Shown: piece by piece, positions 31,978-39,087 of the stretch | Layout of the letters: each line of letters opens with the position of its first letter | How positions within the stretch are numbered: the first letter of the stretch is position 1 | Assembly: GCF_014649535.1 (NCBI RefSeq) | Contig: NZ_BMTF01000022.1 | Span: forward strand, 1-64,000 | Source: Streptomyces gelaticus | GTDB lineage: Bacteria > Actinomycetota > Actinomycetes > Streptomycetales > Streptomycetaceae | Length of the DNA stretch: 64,000 nucleotides | Reading direction: 5' to 3' | Program-made: the position numbers and the translations under genes | Notes under the pieces: model-generated | What the model was told of the DNA's origin: nothing | Database searches by the model: none | What the model saw: the letters and a program-made list of their open reading frames with translations, nothing else

Positions 31978-32709
31978 TCAGCGGTGCGGGCGCCCGTCCG
32001 CGTCCGGGCCCTCGTCCGGCACGACGGGGAGCTGGGCCGTCTCCTGGTCGTCCGGGTTCGAGCCCGCCGCGGGGTGCGGCGCGGGGTGCGGTGCGGCCCC
32101 TGACCCCGACTCCCGCCCCGGCCCCGACGCCGCGTCCGGGGGGCGGGCCGCCGGATCCGGCCCCGTGTACAGCTCCGGCTCGGGCTCCGGCAGCGTGCTC
32201 GTCTGCACGGACGGCCCCGGCTCCTGCGTGGGCGGCCAGGTGTCCGGGTGCTCCGAGCCGGGAGCCGCGTACGGCCGATCGCGCGCCCCGCGAGCGGCCC
32301 GCCGCCCGGACATCACCGCCGCACCCATCAGCAGCAGCACGCCGCCCGCGGCCGCCTCGGCCACTCCCCACCGCAGCCCGGAACCATCGCCCGCGACCGT
32401 CAGACTCCCCGTCGCCTGCCCCTGGCGCACCATCCACAGCACGGTGAACCCGAGCACCACCACACCCGCGGCCGCCACCAGCAGCCGCGACCGCAGCACC
32501 ACACCGACCACCGTCAGCAGGGCGGCGAAGAGGAACGCGAGCAGGATCGAATCCAGCAGACCGGGCCGGCCGACGGTGATGCCGGTGAACAGCTCCTCGA
32601 TCCGGTAGTGGCGCCCGAGACGACCGTCGTACCAGTCACGGAAGGGGCTCAGCACGGCGGCCGCCGCTCCGGCGAGAGCGAGCACCGAGCCCAGGACGTT
32701 GCGGATCAT
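31978..32709 (-). CDS. Hypothetical membrane protein with long Pro/acidic C-terminal tail
   Basis: A 243-residue protein with four hydrophobic helices in the first half: V-L-A-L-A-G-A-A-A-A-V-L at the start, L-L-D-S-I-L-L-A-F-L-F-A-A-L-L, L-L-V-A-A-A-G-V-V-V-L-G and A-A-G-G-V-L-L-L-M-G-A-A-V. The second half is Pro/Glu/Asp/Gly-rich and presumably disordered in the cytoplasm. I do not recognise a domain. Two ATG codons are adjacent; AGGAGG spacing favours the second (32709). It converges on afsK and is divergent from the secreted acidic protein gene. Confidence 0.75.
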   Translation of the reverse strand: MIRNVLGSVLALAGAAAAVLSPFRDWYDGRLGRHYRIEELFTGITVGRPGLLDSILLAFLFAALLTVVGVVLRSRLLVAAAGVVVLGFTVLWMVRQGQATGSLTVAGDGSGLRWGVAEAAAGGVLLLMGAAVMSGRRAARGARDRPYAAPGSEHPDTWPPTQEPGPSVQTSTLPEPEPELYTGPDPAARPPDAASGPGRESGSGAAPHPAPHPAAGSNPDDQETAQLPVVPDEGPDADGRPHR

Positions 32710-32867
32710 CATCGGCCTCCTGCGCGTGCGCGGACCGGCGTCACAGCTCTGCACCGCTCTCGGCTCGACGCTACGCCCGGCCCCTGGCGCCCGCACCTTG
32801 CGCTAGCGTGACGCACGGTCGTTCGACAACTGCAGAAACGGACAACAACACAAGGGGGGCTGCATCG

Positions 32868-33425
32868 ATGATGCGGCAGCACATAAAGCTTTCCGCGGTA
32901 CTGGTCGTGGTGGTACTCGCCCTCACCGGCTTCTCCACCTCCAGCCACGGCGGCCGCAGTGGCAAGAGCAAGGGGTCGGGCAGCAGCGGCGGCGGCTGCT
33001 CCAACTCCAAGAAGAGCAACGGCAGTTACCACGGCAGCGACTACGACGACGATGACTACGACTACGACTCGTCGGGCAGCTCCTCCGACGGCACCGTCTA
33101 CGGCACGCCGACCCCGACCCTGACCGACACCGCGTCCGACGAGCCCGAGGCGTATGTCTCCCGCTGCGTCCAGCCCCGCAAGGGCAAGCGCAAGGCCGTC
33201 ACCACCTCCACCGTCAGGCTCACCGCCGCCCCCGGTGCCACCGGCTCCCACACCTACAAGGTCGACGTGGCCTTCCTCGACGCGTTCGGCCACACCGTCG
33301 ACACCGGTGACGCGACCGTGGACGCCGAGGGCGGCGAGACCAAGACCGTCTCCGTGCGGATGGACAACCCGCGCAAGGTCTCCAAGGTGAAGAACTGCCG
33401 TGTGGACGCCGAGCTGAGCGACTGA
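32868..33425 (+). CDS. Secreted low-complexity protein with Ser/Gly and Asp/Tyr-rich segments
   Basis: A 185-residue exported protein. The signal peptide core is L-V-V-V-V-L-A-L-T-G-F, with no lipobox Cys. The first part of the mature protein is Ser/Gly/Lys-rich, then comes the segment Y-H-G-S-D-Y-D-D-D-D-Y-D-Y-D, which looks like a disordered metal-binding or charged spacer. The C-terminal 85 residues form a beta-sandwich-like domain (H-T-Y-K-V-D-V-A-F-L-D) with two cysteines likely paired. AAGGGGGG lies before the ATG at 32868. No family recognised; C-terminal domain resembles secreted FxLYD-type domains only in general pattern. Confidence 0.75.
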   Translation: MMRQHIKLSAVLVVVVLALTGFSTSSHGGRSGKSKGSGSSGGGCSNSKKSNGSYHGSDYDDDDYDYDSSGSSSDGTVYGTPTPTLTDTASDEPEAYVSRCVQPRKGKRKAVTTSTVRLTAAPGATGSHTYKVDVAFLDAFGHTVDTGDATVDAEGGETKTVSVRMDNPRKVSKVKNCRVDAELSD

Positions 33426-33441
33426 GCCACCGGCCGGCCCG

Positions 33442-34215
33442 TCAGCGCGTCCGGAACCCGCCCGCGCCCCGCCCCCGGAACAGCCCGGCCTGCCGCTCCG
33501 GCGGCAGATTGCCGAGTGCGATCAGGTGCGGGGCGTGGGCCATGGCCTGCGCCCTGGCCGCCTCCCGCGCGGACCACACCGCCCGCACCGTCCCCTGCAC
33601 CGCCTCCGTCGGGTACGAGGCGATCACGCCCGCCGCCCGCAGCGCGGCGTCCACCGCGCCGCCCGGCGCCGTCACCTCGCTGACCAGCCCGGTCTCGTAC
33701 GCGCGGCGGGCCGAGACCCGCTCGGCCGTCCCCATCAGCGACATCCGGGCCACCTCGCCGAACGGCATCCGCTGCGCCATGGCGATCGCCTCGTACGCGC
33801 TGACCATGCCGTACGTCGTGTGCGGATCGAAGAACGTCGCCTCCTCGGACGCGATCACGAACTCCGCCTCGCCCAGCAGATAGAACGCCCCGCCGCAGGC
33901 CATCCCCTCCACGGCCGCGATCACCGGCTTCCACAGGTCGTTCGCCTTCGGCCCGATCGCGAGCAGCGGATCGTCGATCGTGTACGGGGACGAGGGCTGC
34001 GGCACATCCGCGCCCCGGTCGATCCCGGTGCAGAAGGCCCGGCCGCCCGCACCGGTGAGGACCACGGCCCGCACCCCGTCGTCGAAGCGGAACGCCCGCC
34101 AGGCGGCGGCCAGTTCCGCGGCCGTGGCCAGATCGATCGCGTTGAGCTTCCCGGGCCGGTCCAGGGTGACGAGCGCGACCCCGGTCTCCTTGTCCGTCTC
34201 CGTGCGCAGCGCCAT
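33442..34215 (-). CDS. Enoyl-CoA hydratase/isomerase family protein
   Basis: A 257-residue crotonase. Oxyanion-hole motifs are G-G-R-A-F-C-T-G-I-D and A-V-E-G-M-A-C-G-G-A-F-Y. The usual catalytic region reads F-F-D-P-H-T-T-Y-G-M, so an acidic residue sits in the first position and His in the next, unlike a standard hydratase. It is the last gene of the thiolase/OB-fold/hydratase operon, only 5 bp after the OB-fold stop. In a side-chain degradation path it would hydrate the enoyl-CoA whose aldol product the thiolase/OB-fold pair then cleaves. ATG at 34215 is supported by GGTGAGGG and by operon spacing. Confidence 0.88.
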   Translation of the reverse strand: MALRTETDKETGVALVTLDRPGKLNAIDLATAAELAAAWRAFRFDDGVRAVVLTGAGGRAFCTGIDRGADVPQPSSPYTIDDPLLAIGPKANDLWKPVIAAVEGMACGGAFYLLGEAEFVIASEEATFFDPHTTYGMVSAYEAIAMAQRMPFGEVARMSLMGTAERVSARRAYETGLVSEVTAPGGAVDAALRAAGVIASYPTEAVQGTVRAVWSAREAARAQAMAHAPHLIALGNLPPERQAGLFRGRGAGGFRTR

Positions 34216-34220
34216 CGCCC

Positions 34221-34661
34221 TCACCGCTCCAGCAGCCAGCGCACCAGGGTCACGCCCGGACCGGCCGGACAGAACACCGCCCGCACCGGCGCACCGATCC
34301 GCAGCCGCCCGGGATCGACCGAGTCCAGCGGGGCGTTTGGACCGCTCACCACATTCCCCACCAGCCGGATCTGCGGCGCGTCCGCGAGCTCGACCACGAC
34401 GGCGTTGTACGGGGCCTGCGCGGCGTACGCGGGCAGCAGCGGCGGATGCGGCCGTACGTAGGACCAGATGCGGCCGCGTCCGCTCATCGGCCGCCACTCG
34501 CTCTCGAAGGACTGGCAGTGCGGGCAGCACGGCCGGGGCGGGAAGCGGAGCCGCCCGCACTCCCGGGCGGCGCACGCCTGGACGCGGAGTTCGCCGCGGG
34601 CCGCGTACTGCCAGAAGGGGGCGCCGTCCTCGTCCACGACGGGCAGCAGCAGGGCATCCAT
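34221..34661 (-). CDS. DUF35-family zinc-ribbon/OB-fold protein
   Basis: A 146-residue partner protein with zinc ribbon C-A-A-R-E-C-G then P-R-P-C-C-P-H-C and an OB-fold beginning R-I-W-S-Y-V-R-P-H-P. It lies 14 bp after the thiolase-like gene and 5 bp before the hydratase, so the three are one operon. This is the usual arrangement for a thiolase/DUF35 complex, in which the OB-fold subunit presents the acyl-CoA. The start at 34661 is preceded by GGGAG; an adjacent longer open frame is out of frame with the family. Confidence 0.87.
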   Translation of the reverse strand: MDALLLPVVDEDGAPFWQYAARGELRVQACAARECGRLRFPPRPCCPHCQSFESEWRPMSGRGRIWSYVRPHPPLLPAYAAQAPYNAVVVELADAPQIRLVGNVVSGPNAPLDSVDPGRLRIGAPVRAVFCPAGPGVTLVRWLLER

Positions 34662-34675
34662 CCCGGTCAACTCCC

Positions 34676-35845
34676 TCAACCCCTCAGCAGTACGGCGGAT
34701 GTGGGAACGCCCTCGCCGGCGGTGACCAGGCACGTCCCGGCGTCCGGGACCTGGGCGGTGGAGACACCGCGCAGCTGCTTGACGCCCTCGTTGATCAGGT
34801 TGAAGCCGTGCACGTACGCCTCGCTGAGCCCGCCGCCCCCGGTGTTGATGGGCAGCCGCCCGCCGCTCTCCAGCGCCCCGCCCTCGGTGAACGCGGCGCC
34901 CTCGCCGCGCCCGCAGAAGCCGTAGCCCTCCAGGGAGAGCGGGATGAGGGGGGTGAACGCGTCGTAGATCTGGGCCACATCGACATCGTCCGGGCCGAAG
35001 TCGGCCTGCTTCCACAGCTGCCGGGCGGCCGTCCAGGCGGGGCCGCTGAGCGGGTCGTCGTTCCAGTAGTTGACCATCCCGTGGTGCTGGGCGGGCAGCC
35101 CCTGGGCGACGGAGTGGATGTAGACGGGCTTCTGCCGGCAGTCCCGGGCCCGCTCGGCGGAGACGACGACGCAGGCCAGCGCCCCGTCCGTCTCCAGGCA
35201 GTTGTCGAAGAGGCAGAGCGGCTCGCTGATCCAGCGCGAGGTCATATACATGTCGCGGGTCAGCGGCCGTTCGTACATCACCGCGTCCGGGTTCTGGTTG
35301 GCGCGGTTGCGGCAGGCGAGGGCGACGTTGAAGAGGTGGTCGCGGGTCGCGCCGTACTCGTGCATGTACCGCCGGGCCAGCATCCCGATCTCGTCGGCCG
35401 GCCGCAGCAGCCCGTAGGGGCGGGTCCACTGGGCGGGGGTGGGCAGCTGCACGGCGGTGTTCTTCCAGGGCCGGGGCCCCGACCCCCGCTTCCGCGACCG
35501 CCAGGCGACCCCGACGCTCGCCTGCCCGGTCGCCACGGCGGCGGCCAGATGCGCGATCGTCGCACAGGAGCCGCCGCCGCCGTACCCCACCTTGCTGAAG
35601 AAGGTGACATCGCCCGCCCCGACGGCCTTGGCGACCTCGACCTCGTCGGTCTCCTCCATCGTGTACGAGGCGAACGCGTCCACCTCCGACGCGGCGATGC
35701 CCGCGTCGTCGAGCGCCGCGACGATGGCCCGGCAGGCCAAGGTCTTCTCGGACTCCGGCAGTTGTTTCGCGAAGGCCGTCTGCCCTATGCCGGCTATCGC
35801 CGTCGCGTCCTTGAGCGCCGTCACCGCCACCTCCCAGGCCGTCAT
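34676..35845 (-). CDS. Thiolase-fold lipid-transfer protein (SCP-x/Ltp2-like)
   Basis: A 389-residue thiolase-superfamily protein. The conserved C-terminal block reads N-T-G-G-G-G-L-S-E-A-Y-V-H-G-F-N, and the mid region has A-R-R-Y-M-H-E-Y-G-A-T. The nucleophile loop is G-Y-G-G-G-G-S-C-A-T; a Cys is nearby but not in the classical C-S/G-S-G context, so whether it is a thiolase or a retro-aldolase subunit is open. It is the first gene of the operon with OB-fold and hydratase. The leader is only about 30 bp to the palindrome at 35878-35892 shared with the divergent ligase gene. No clear ribosome-binding site precedes its ATG. Confidence 0.87.
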   Translation of the reverse strand: MTAWEVAVTALKDATAIAGIGQTAFAKQLPESEKTLACRAIVAALDDAGIAASEVDAFASYTMEETDEVEVAKAVGAGDVTFFSKVGYGGGGSCATIAHLAAAVATGQASVGVAWRSRKRGSGPRPWKNTAVQLPTPAQWTRPYGLLRPADEIGMLARRYMHEYGATRDHLFNVALACRNRANQNPDAVMYERPLTRDMYMTSRWISEPLCLFDNCLETDGALACVVVSAERARDCRQKPVYIHSVAQGLPAQHHGMVNYWNDDPLSGPAWTAARQLWKQADFGPDDVDVAQIYDAFTPLIPLSLEGYGFCGRGEGAAFTEGGALESGGRLPINTGGGGLSEAYVHGFNLINEGVKQLRGVSTAQVPDAGTCLVTAGEGVPTSAVLLRG

Positions 35846-35877
35846 GACTGCTGACAGCGGCTGAGGCTACAGCTAAT

Positions 35878-35892
35878 CTGACGGATAGTCAG
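35878..35892. promoter_or_regulatory. Regulon palindrome, copy 5 (one mismatch)
   Basis: CTGACG-GAT-AGTCAG in the 70-bp divergent region between the thiolase operon and the FadD3-like ligase. An extra CGTCAG half-site follows 7 bases later. One bound dimer could silence both directions. Confidence 0.75.
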
Positions 35893-35915
35893 CTACTGCG
35901 TCAGGGAGGCGAACG

Positions 35916-37490
35916 ATGCGCGGCGACGAGGAGTGGGGCAGCATCCCGAAGCTGGTCCGGGCGGCGGCGCGGCGGTACGGGGACCGGGAGGCGGTCGTCG
36001 AGGGCCGCACCCGGATCTCGTACGCCGAACTCGGCGACCGTGTGGAGCGGGCCGCCGCCGCGTGCATGGCCTCGGGCGTCGAGCCGGGGGACCGGGTCGC
36101 GGTCTGGGCCCCGAACACCCTGGACTGGATCGTCTCCGCGCTGGGGGCGGTCACGGCCGGCGCGGTCCTCGTCCCCCTCAACACCCGCTTCAAGGGCACC
36201 GAAGCGGCGTACATCCTGCAACGCAGCCGGGCGAAACTCCTCTTCGTCACAGGCACCTTCCTCGGCGCCTCGTACGTGGCGTCGCTGCGCCGGGCGCAGG
36301 CCGAACTCCCCTGCCTGGAGCAGGTGGTGGTGCTGGCGGACACCGCCCCCGACGACTACGTCACCTGGAAGGACTTCCTGGCGGCGGGGGAGGGGGTGCC
36401 CGGCGAGGCGGTACGGTCCCGGGCCGACGCGATCGCCCCCTCGGCCCCCTCCGACATCATCTACACCTCGGGCACCACGGGTCGGCCCAAGGGCGCGGTC
36501 ATCACCCACGCCCAGACCCTGCGCTGCTACGCGATCTGGAGCGAGCTGGCGGATCTGCGCGAGGGCGACCGCTATCTGATCGTGAACCCGTTCTTCCACA
36601 CCTTCGGCTACAAGGCGGGCATCATCGCCTGCCTGATGCGGGGCGCGACGATGGTCCCGCAACCGGTCTTCAACGTGGACACGGTCCTGGCCAACATCGC
36701 GGCCGAACGCATCTCGGTGCTGCCCGGCCCGCCCACCCTCCACCAGTCCCTCCTGGACCACCCGGCGCGCTCCGCCCACGACCTGTCCGCCCTCCGCCTG
36801 GTGGTGACGGGTGCGGCGGTGGTCCCGCTGAAACTGGTGGAACGCCTGCGCACCGAGCTCCACATCGTCACCGTCCTCACCGCGTACGGCCTCTCCGAGG
36901 CGAGCGGCATCGTCACGATGTGCCGCCGCGGCGACCCCGCCGAGACGGTCGCCTCGACGTCCGGCCGGGCGATCCCGGACACCGAGATCCGCGTCCTGGC
37001 CGACCCCGGCATGCCCGGCGAGATCCTGGTCCGCGGCTTCCACGTGATGCAGGGCTACTTCGAGGACCCGGAGACCACGGCCGCCGCGATCGATCCCGAA
37101 GGCTGGCTCCGCACCGGCGACGTGGGCGTCCTCGACGAGGCGGGCAACCTGCGGATCACCGACCGGATCAAGGACATGTTCATCGTCGGCGGCTTCAACG
37201 CGTACCCCGCCGAGATAGAGCAGCTCCTGGGCCTGCACCCGGACGTGGCCGACGTCGCGGTGATCGGCATCCCCGACACCCGCCTCGGCGAGGTGGGCAA
37301 GGCGTACGCGGTGCGCCGGCCGGGCGCGACGGTGACGGCCGACGACCTGATCGCCTGGTCCCGCCGCGAGATGGCCAACTACAAGGTCCCCAGGGCGGTG
37401 GAGTTCGTGACCGAACTGCCGCGCAACGCGAGCGGCAAGGTGGTCAAGGGGGAGCTGCGGGGGCGGGCGGGGCTTGACGGCTCACGGTGA
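35916..37490 (+). CDS. FadD3-like acyl-CoA synthetase (AMP-forming)
   Basis: A 524-residue adenylate-forming ligase. The P-loop is Y-T-S-G-T-T-G-R-P-K-G near residue 186, the adenine-binding motif is T-A-Y-G-L-S-E-A-S-G, then G-W-L-R-T-G-D and the C-terminal hinge D-R-I-K-D-M-F-I-V-G-G-F-N and catalytic Lys in N-A-S-G-K-V. The run N-P-F-F-H-T-F-G-Y-K-A-G-I and L-P-G-P-P-T-L-H-Q-S-L-L-D-H-P-A-R closely resembles mycobacterial FadD3, which activates the HIP acid left after steroid A/B-ring loss. That makes a polycyclic acid a plausible substrate, though not proven. It is divergent from the thiolase operon across a regulon palindrome. Its last 9 bases overlap the convergent PIN-toxin gene. Confidence 0.9.
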   Translation: MRGDEEWGSIPKLVRAAARRYGDREAVVEGRTRISYAELGDRVERAAAACMASGVEPGDRVAVWAPNTLDWIVSALGAVTAGAVLVPLNTRFKGTEAAYILQRSRAKLLFVTGTFLGASYVASLRRAQAELPCLEQVVVLADTAPDDYVTWKDFLAAGEGVPGEAVRSRADAIAPSAPSDIIYTSGTTGRPKGAVITHAQTLRCYAIWSELADLREGDRYLIVNPFFHTFGYKAGIIACLMRGATMVPQPVFNVDTVLANIAAERISVLPGPPTLHQSLLDHPARSAHDLSALRLVVTGAAVVPLKLVERLRTELHIVTVLTAYGLSEASGIVTMCRRGDPAETVASTSGRAIPDTEIRVLADPGMPGEILVRGFHVMQGYFEDPETTAAAIDPEGWLRTGDVGVLDEAGNLRITDRIKDMFIVGGFNAYPAEIEQLLGLHPDVADVAVIGIPDTRLGEVGKAYAVRRPGATVTADDLIAWSRREMANYKVPRAVEFVTELPRNASGKVVKGELRGRAGLDGSR

Positions 37491-37895
37491 GCCGGGGCTC
37501 CGGACCGGCAACCCCAGGCCCTGCGCGGATTCGACGAGGCGCTTGTCGTACGCCACGAACGCGGTGAGCGCCTGCCCCAGCCCCTGTGCTGCGGCCAGGT
37601 GCAGGGCATCCAGGGAACGGAGCCGGTTGCCGGGGGACAGGCTGCCGGCGCGGTCGAAGAGCAGCGGCGGCATGCGGATGAGGGCGCTCTCGTCGAGCCA
37701 GCCTTCGGCCTCGGCGGCTACGTCGGGGTCCGCGCCGACAGCGTGCAACGCACGCCGCACCTCGGTCCGCGTGAGGTCGCAGGTCAGGGTGATGGGGGAT
37801 CCCTGGGTGGACAGCCATGCCTTGAGTGCCTCGGTTTCGGCCTCCGCCTTGAAGAGCTTGAGCGCCGCAGAGGTGTCGAGATAGATGAATCGCAT
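37482..37895 (-). CDS. PIN-domain toxin (VapC-like)
   Basis: A 137-residue PIN-domain ribonuclease. The acidic metal site is laid out as D7 in Y-L-D-T-S-A-A-L-K-L, Glu in T-R-T-E-V-R-R, Asp in S-L-D-A-L-H-L-A and a last Asp in V-A-Y-D-K-R-L. VapC toxins cut tRNA or rRNA and are held inactive by the cognate antitoxin. The ATG shares a base with the antitoxin stop (TGATG), so the pair is translationally coupled. The 3' end overlaps the FadD3-like gene. Confidence 0.9.
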   Translation of the reverse strand: MRFIYLDTSAALKLFKAEAETEALKAWLSTQGSPITLTCDLTRTEVRRALHAVGADPDVAAEAEGWLDESALIRMPPLLFDRAGSLSPGNRLRSLDALHLAAAQGLGQALTAFVAYDKRLVESAQGLGLPVRSPGSP

Positions 37896-38230
37896 CAGCG
37901 GCCTTCCTCCTCGTCCTCCCGGAGCCTGTCCAGAGCCTGGCTGAGGGGGGTGTCGCCGGGAGCGGTGGGCGCCGTCCGGATGCGTGCCGTCTGCGCGGCC
38001 GTCCGCGCGCGCGCAAGCTCCGGAAGGTCGATCAGTCCGTCGGCCACAGCCTGATTGACCGCCTCCTCGACGGGGTCCGGGGGCACTATCCGGGCGACGG
38101 TCCGGCCGTGCCGGGTCACGGTGAAGGTTTCCCCGTGCTCCAGCCGCACGAGGACGGCAGCGGCGTTCCGCTGAAGATCGCGGACGGTGATTCTGGTGTC
38201 GTGGTGCTCCTCGCTGTCCATGTCGTACAT
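37895..38230 (-). CDS. Phd/YefM-type antitoxin
   Basis: A 111-residue antitoxin. The N-terminal DNA-binding fold is visible as I-T-V-R-D-L-Q-R-N-A-A-A-V-L and G-E-T-F-T-V-T-R-H-G-R-T-V-A-R-I, the Phd/YefM consensus. The C-terminal half is acidic and helical and would wrap the toxin. Two starts are possible, 38230 and 38221 (both ATG). The region just upstream contains CATGTCGTACATGGTACGA, with overlapping short palindromes suitable for autorepression. Confidence 0.88.
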   Translation of the reverse strand: MYDMDSEEHHDTRITVRDLQRNAAAVLVRLEHGETFTVTRHGRTVARIVPPDPVEEAVNQAVADGLIDLPELARARTAAQTARIRTAPTAPGDTPLSQALDRLREDEEEGR

Positions 38231-38307
38231 GGTACGAGGGTGTGCGACATCGCGCCATCACGTGCGTCAATGCCGAGGCTGCCGAGGCGCCCAGCGGGGT
38301 GGACGCG

Positions 38308-38342
38308 GAGAGGGGCACGAGCCGATGGCTCGTGCCCCTCTC
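38308..38342. terminator. Perfect 16-bp-stem terminator after the AfsS-like peptide gene
   Basis: GAGAGGGGCACGAGCC (38308-38323) and its exact complement (38327-38342) with a GAT loop. It lies 15 bp after the stop of the minus-strand peptide gene and before the antitoxin promoter. Confidence 0.85.
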
Positions 38343-38356
38343 GCATGCGGTGCGGC

Positions 38357-38524
38357 TCAGCCGGCGTGGTTCTCGTCCTGCGGGGTTACCACGGTGGCGT
38401 GGGTGTCCTGGGTGGTAACCGGGGTGTCGCCGGCGTGGTTCTCAGCAAGGGCCGGGGTAGCCGCGCCGAGGCCGAGGGCCACAGCGAATGCGGCGGCGAC
38501 GAACGTCTTCTTCGTGCGGGTCAT
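38357..38524 (-). CDS. Small exported peptide carrying AfsS-type repeats
   Basis: A 55-residue gene with a strong AGGAG five bases before the ATG at 38524. Residues 1-27 are a textbook signal peptide (T-R-T-K-K then V-A-A-A-F-A-V-A-L-G-L-G) cleaved after A-L-A. The predicted 28-residue mature peptide starts and ends with E-N-H-A-G and contains T-T-Q-D-T-H-A-T and T-P-Q-D. AfsS, encoded about 190 bp upstream on the same strand, carries T-T-Q-D-Q-H-A-T, so the two share an eight-residue motif with one change. It has its own terminator on both sides, so is probably a separate transcription unit downstream of afsS. Function unknown. Confidence 0.8.
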   Translation of the reverse strand: MTRTKKTFVAAAFAVALGLGAATPALAENHAGDTPVTTQDTHATVVTPQDENHAG

Positions 38525-38658
38525 TCCAACTCCTGTGATGGGAGTAAGCATCTGGACGTGAAGTGACGCTAGTGACAGTGGAGTGAGGGCGGTACCCCTC
38601 TGACGAAAAGTATTCGAACGTTGGCGCGATTATGTTGACTGTGTCCACGCAGACATGC

Positions 38659-38699
38659 AGCGGCCGCGACGGCTCCCCCTCCGCGCCGCCGCGGCCGCT
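38659..38699. terminator. Hairpin terminator after afsS
   Basis: AGCGGCCGCGACGG (38659-38672) pairs with CCGCCGCGGCCGCT (38686-38699), one mismatch, 13-base loop. It lies 18 bp beyond the afsS stop on the minus strand. Confidence 0.75.
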
Positions 38700-38716
38700 C
38701 CCCGTGCGGGTTAGGT

Positions 38717-38881
38717 CTATCGAACCGGCTTGAACGGTTCCGACGTGGCGTGCTGGTCCAGAGTGGTTACCTCTTCGCCCGTCGCGTGCTGGTCCTGCGT
38801 GGTGACCGGAGTCTGCGGCTCACCGGTCGCGTGCTGGTCAGCCGGCTTGGTGATCGGGTCCTGCTTCTTCGCGCTGGCCAT
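38717..38881 (-). CDS. afsS: AfsS, small activator of secondary metabolism
   Basis: A 54-residue protein, too short for many gene finders. It is identified by place (directly downstream of afsR, same strand) and by three copies of a D-Q-H-A-T motif, each preceded by Thr/Pro (K-P-A-D-Q-H-A-T, T-T-Q-D-Q-H-A-T, T-T-L-D-Q-H-A-T). AfsS of S. coelicolor is a protein of about 60 residues with the same T-x-x-D-x-H-A repeats; its transcription is switched on by phosphorylated AfsR and it stimulates actinorhodin and undecylprodigiosin production by an unknown mechanism. Here the protein is slightly shorter. The 206 bp up to afsR holds its promoter and the candidate AfsR box. Confidence 0.9.
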   Translation of the reverse strand: MASAKKQDPITKPADQHATGEPQTPVTTQDQHATGEEVTTLDQHATSEPFKPVR

Positions 38882-39063
38882 GGTGGTCAACTCTCCATCT
38901 CTGGGTGCTGTGTGCAGCGGTTGGGGAGGCCCGCCCGGCTGTTCCCCCGTGGACTGTCGGACGGGCCTCTCGGGCCGCTCACCTTAGTGGCGAGGCCCCC
39001 TGTCGCCCCCGTCTGCCCCCCGACGCGACGGATCGACTGGTACGAGAATGGCGGACTGCGATA

Positions 39064-39077
39064 AACGAACGATGAAC
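39064..39077 (-). promoter_or_regulatory. Candidate AfsR/PhoP direct repeats in the afsS promoter
   Basis: On the minus strand the sequence reads GTTCATC-GTTCGTT, two 7-base direct repeats starting GTTC, located about 183 bp upstream of the afsS ATG and just after the afsR stop. In S. coelicolor AfsR and PhoP bind overlapping GTTC-type direct repeats at the afsS -35 region. A CATTCT sequence 13 bases further on could be the -10. Confidence 0.55.
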
Positions 39078-39087
39078 GTGCCGTTCG

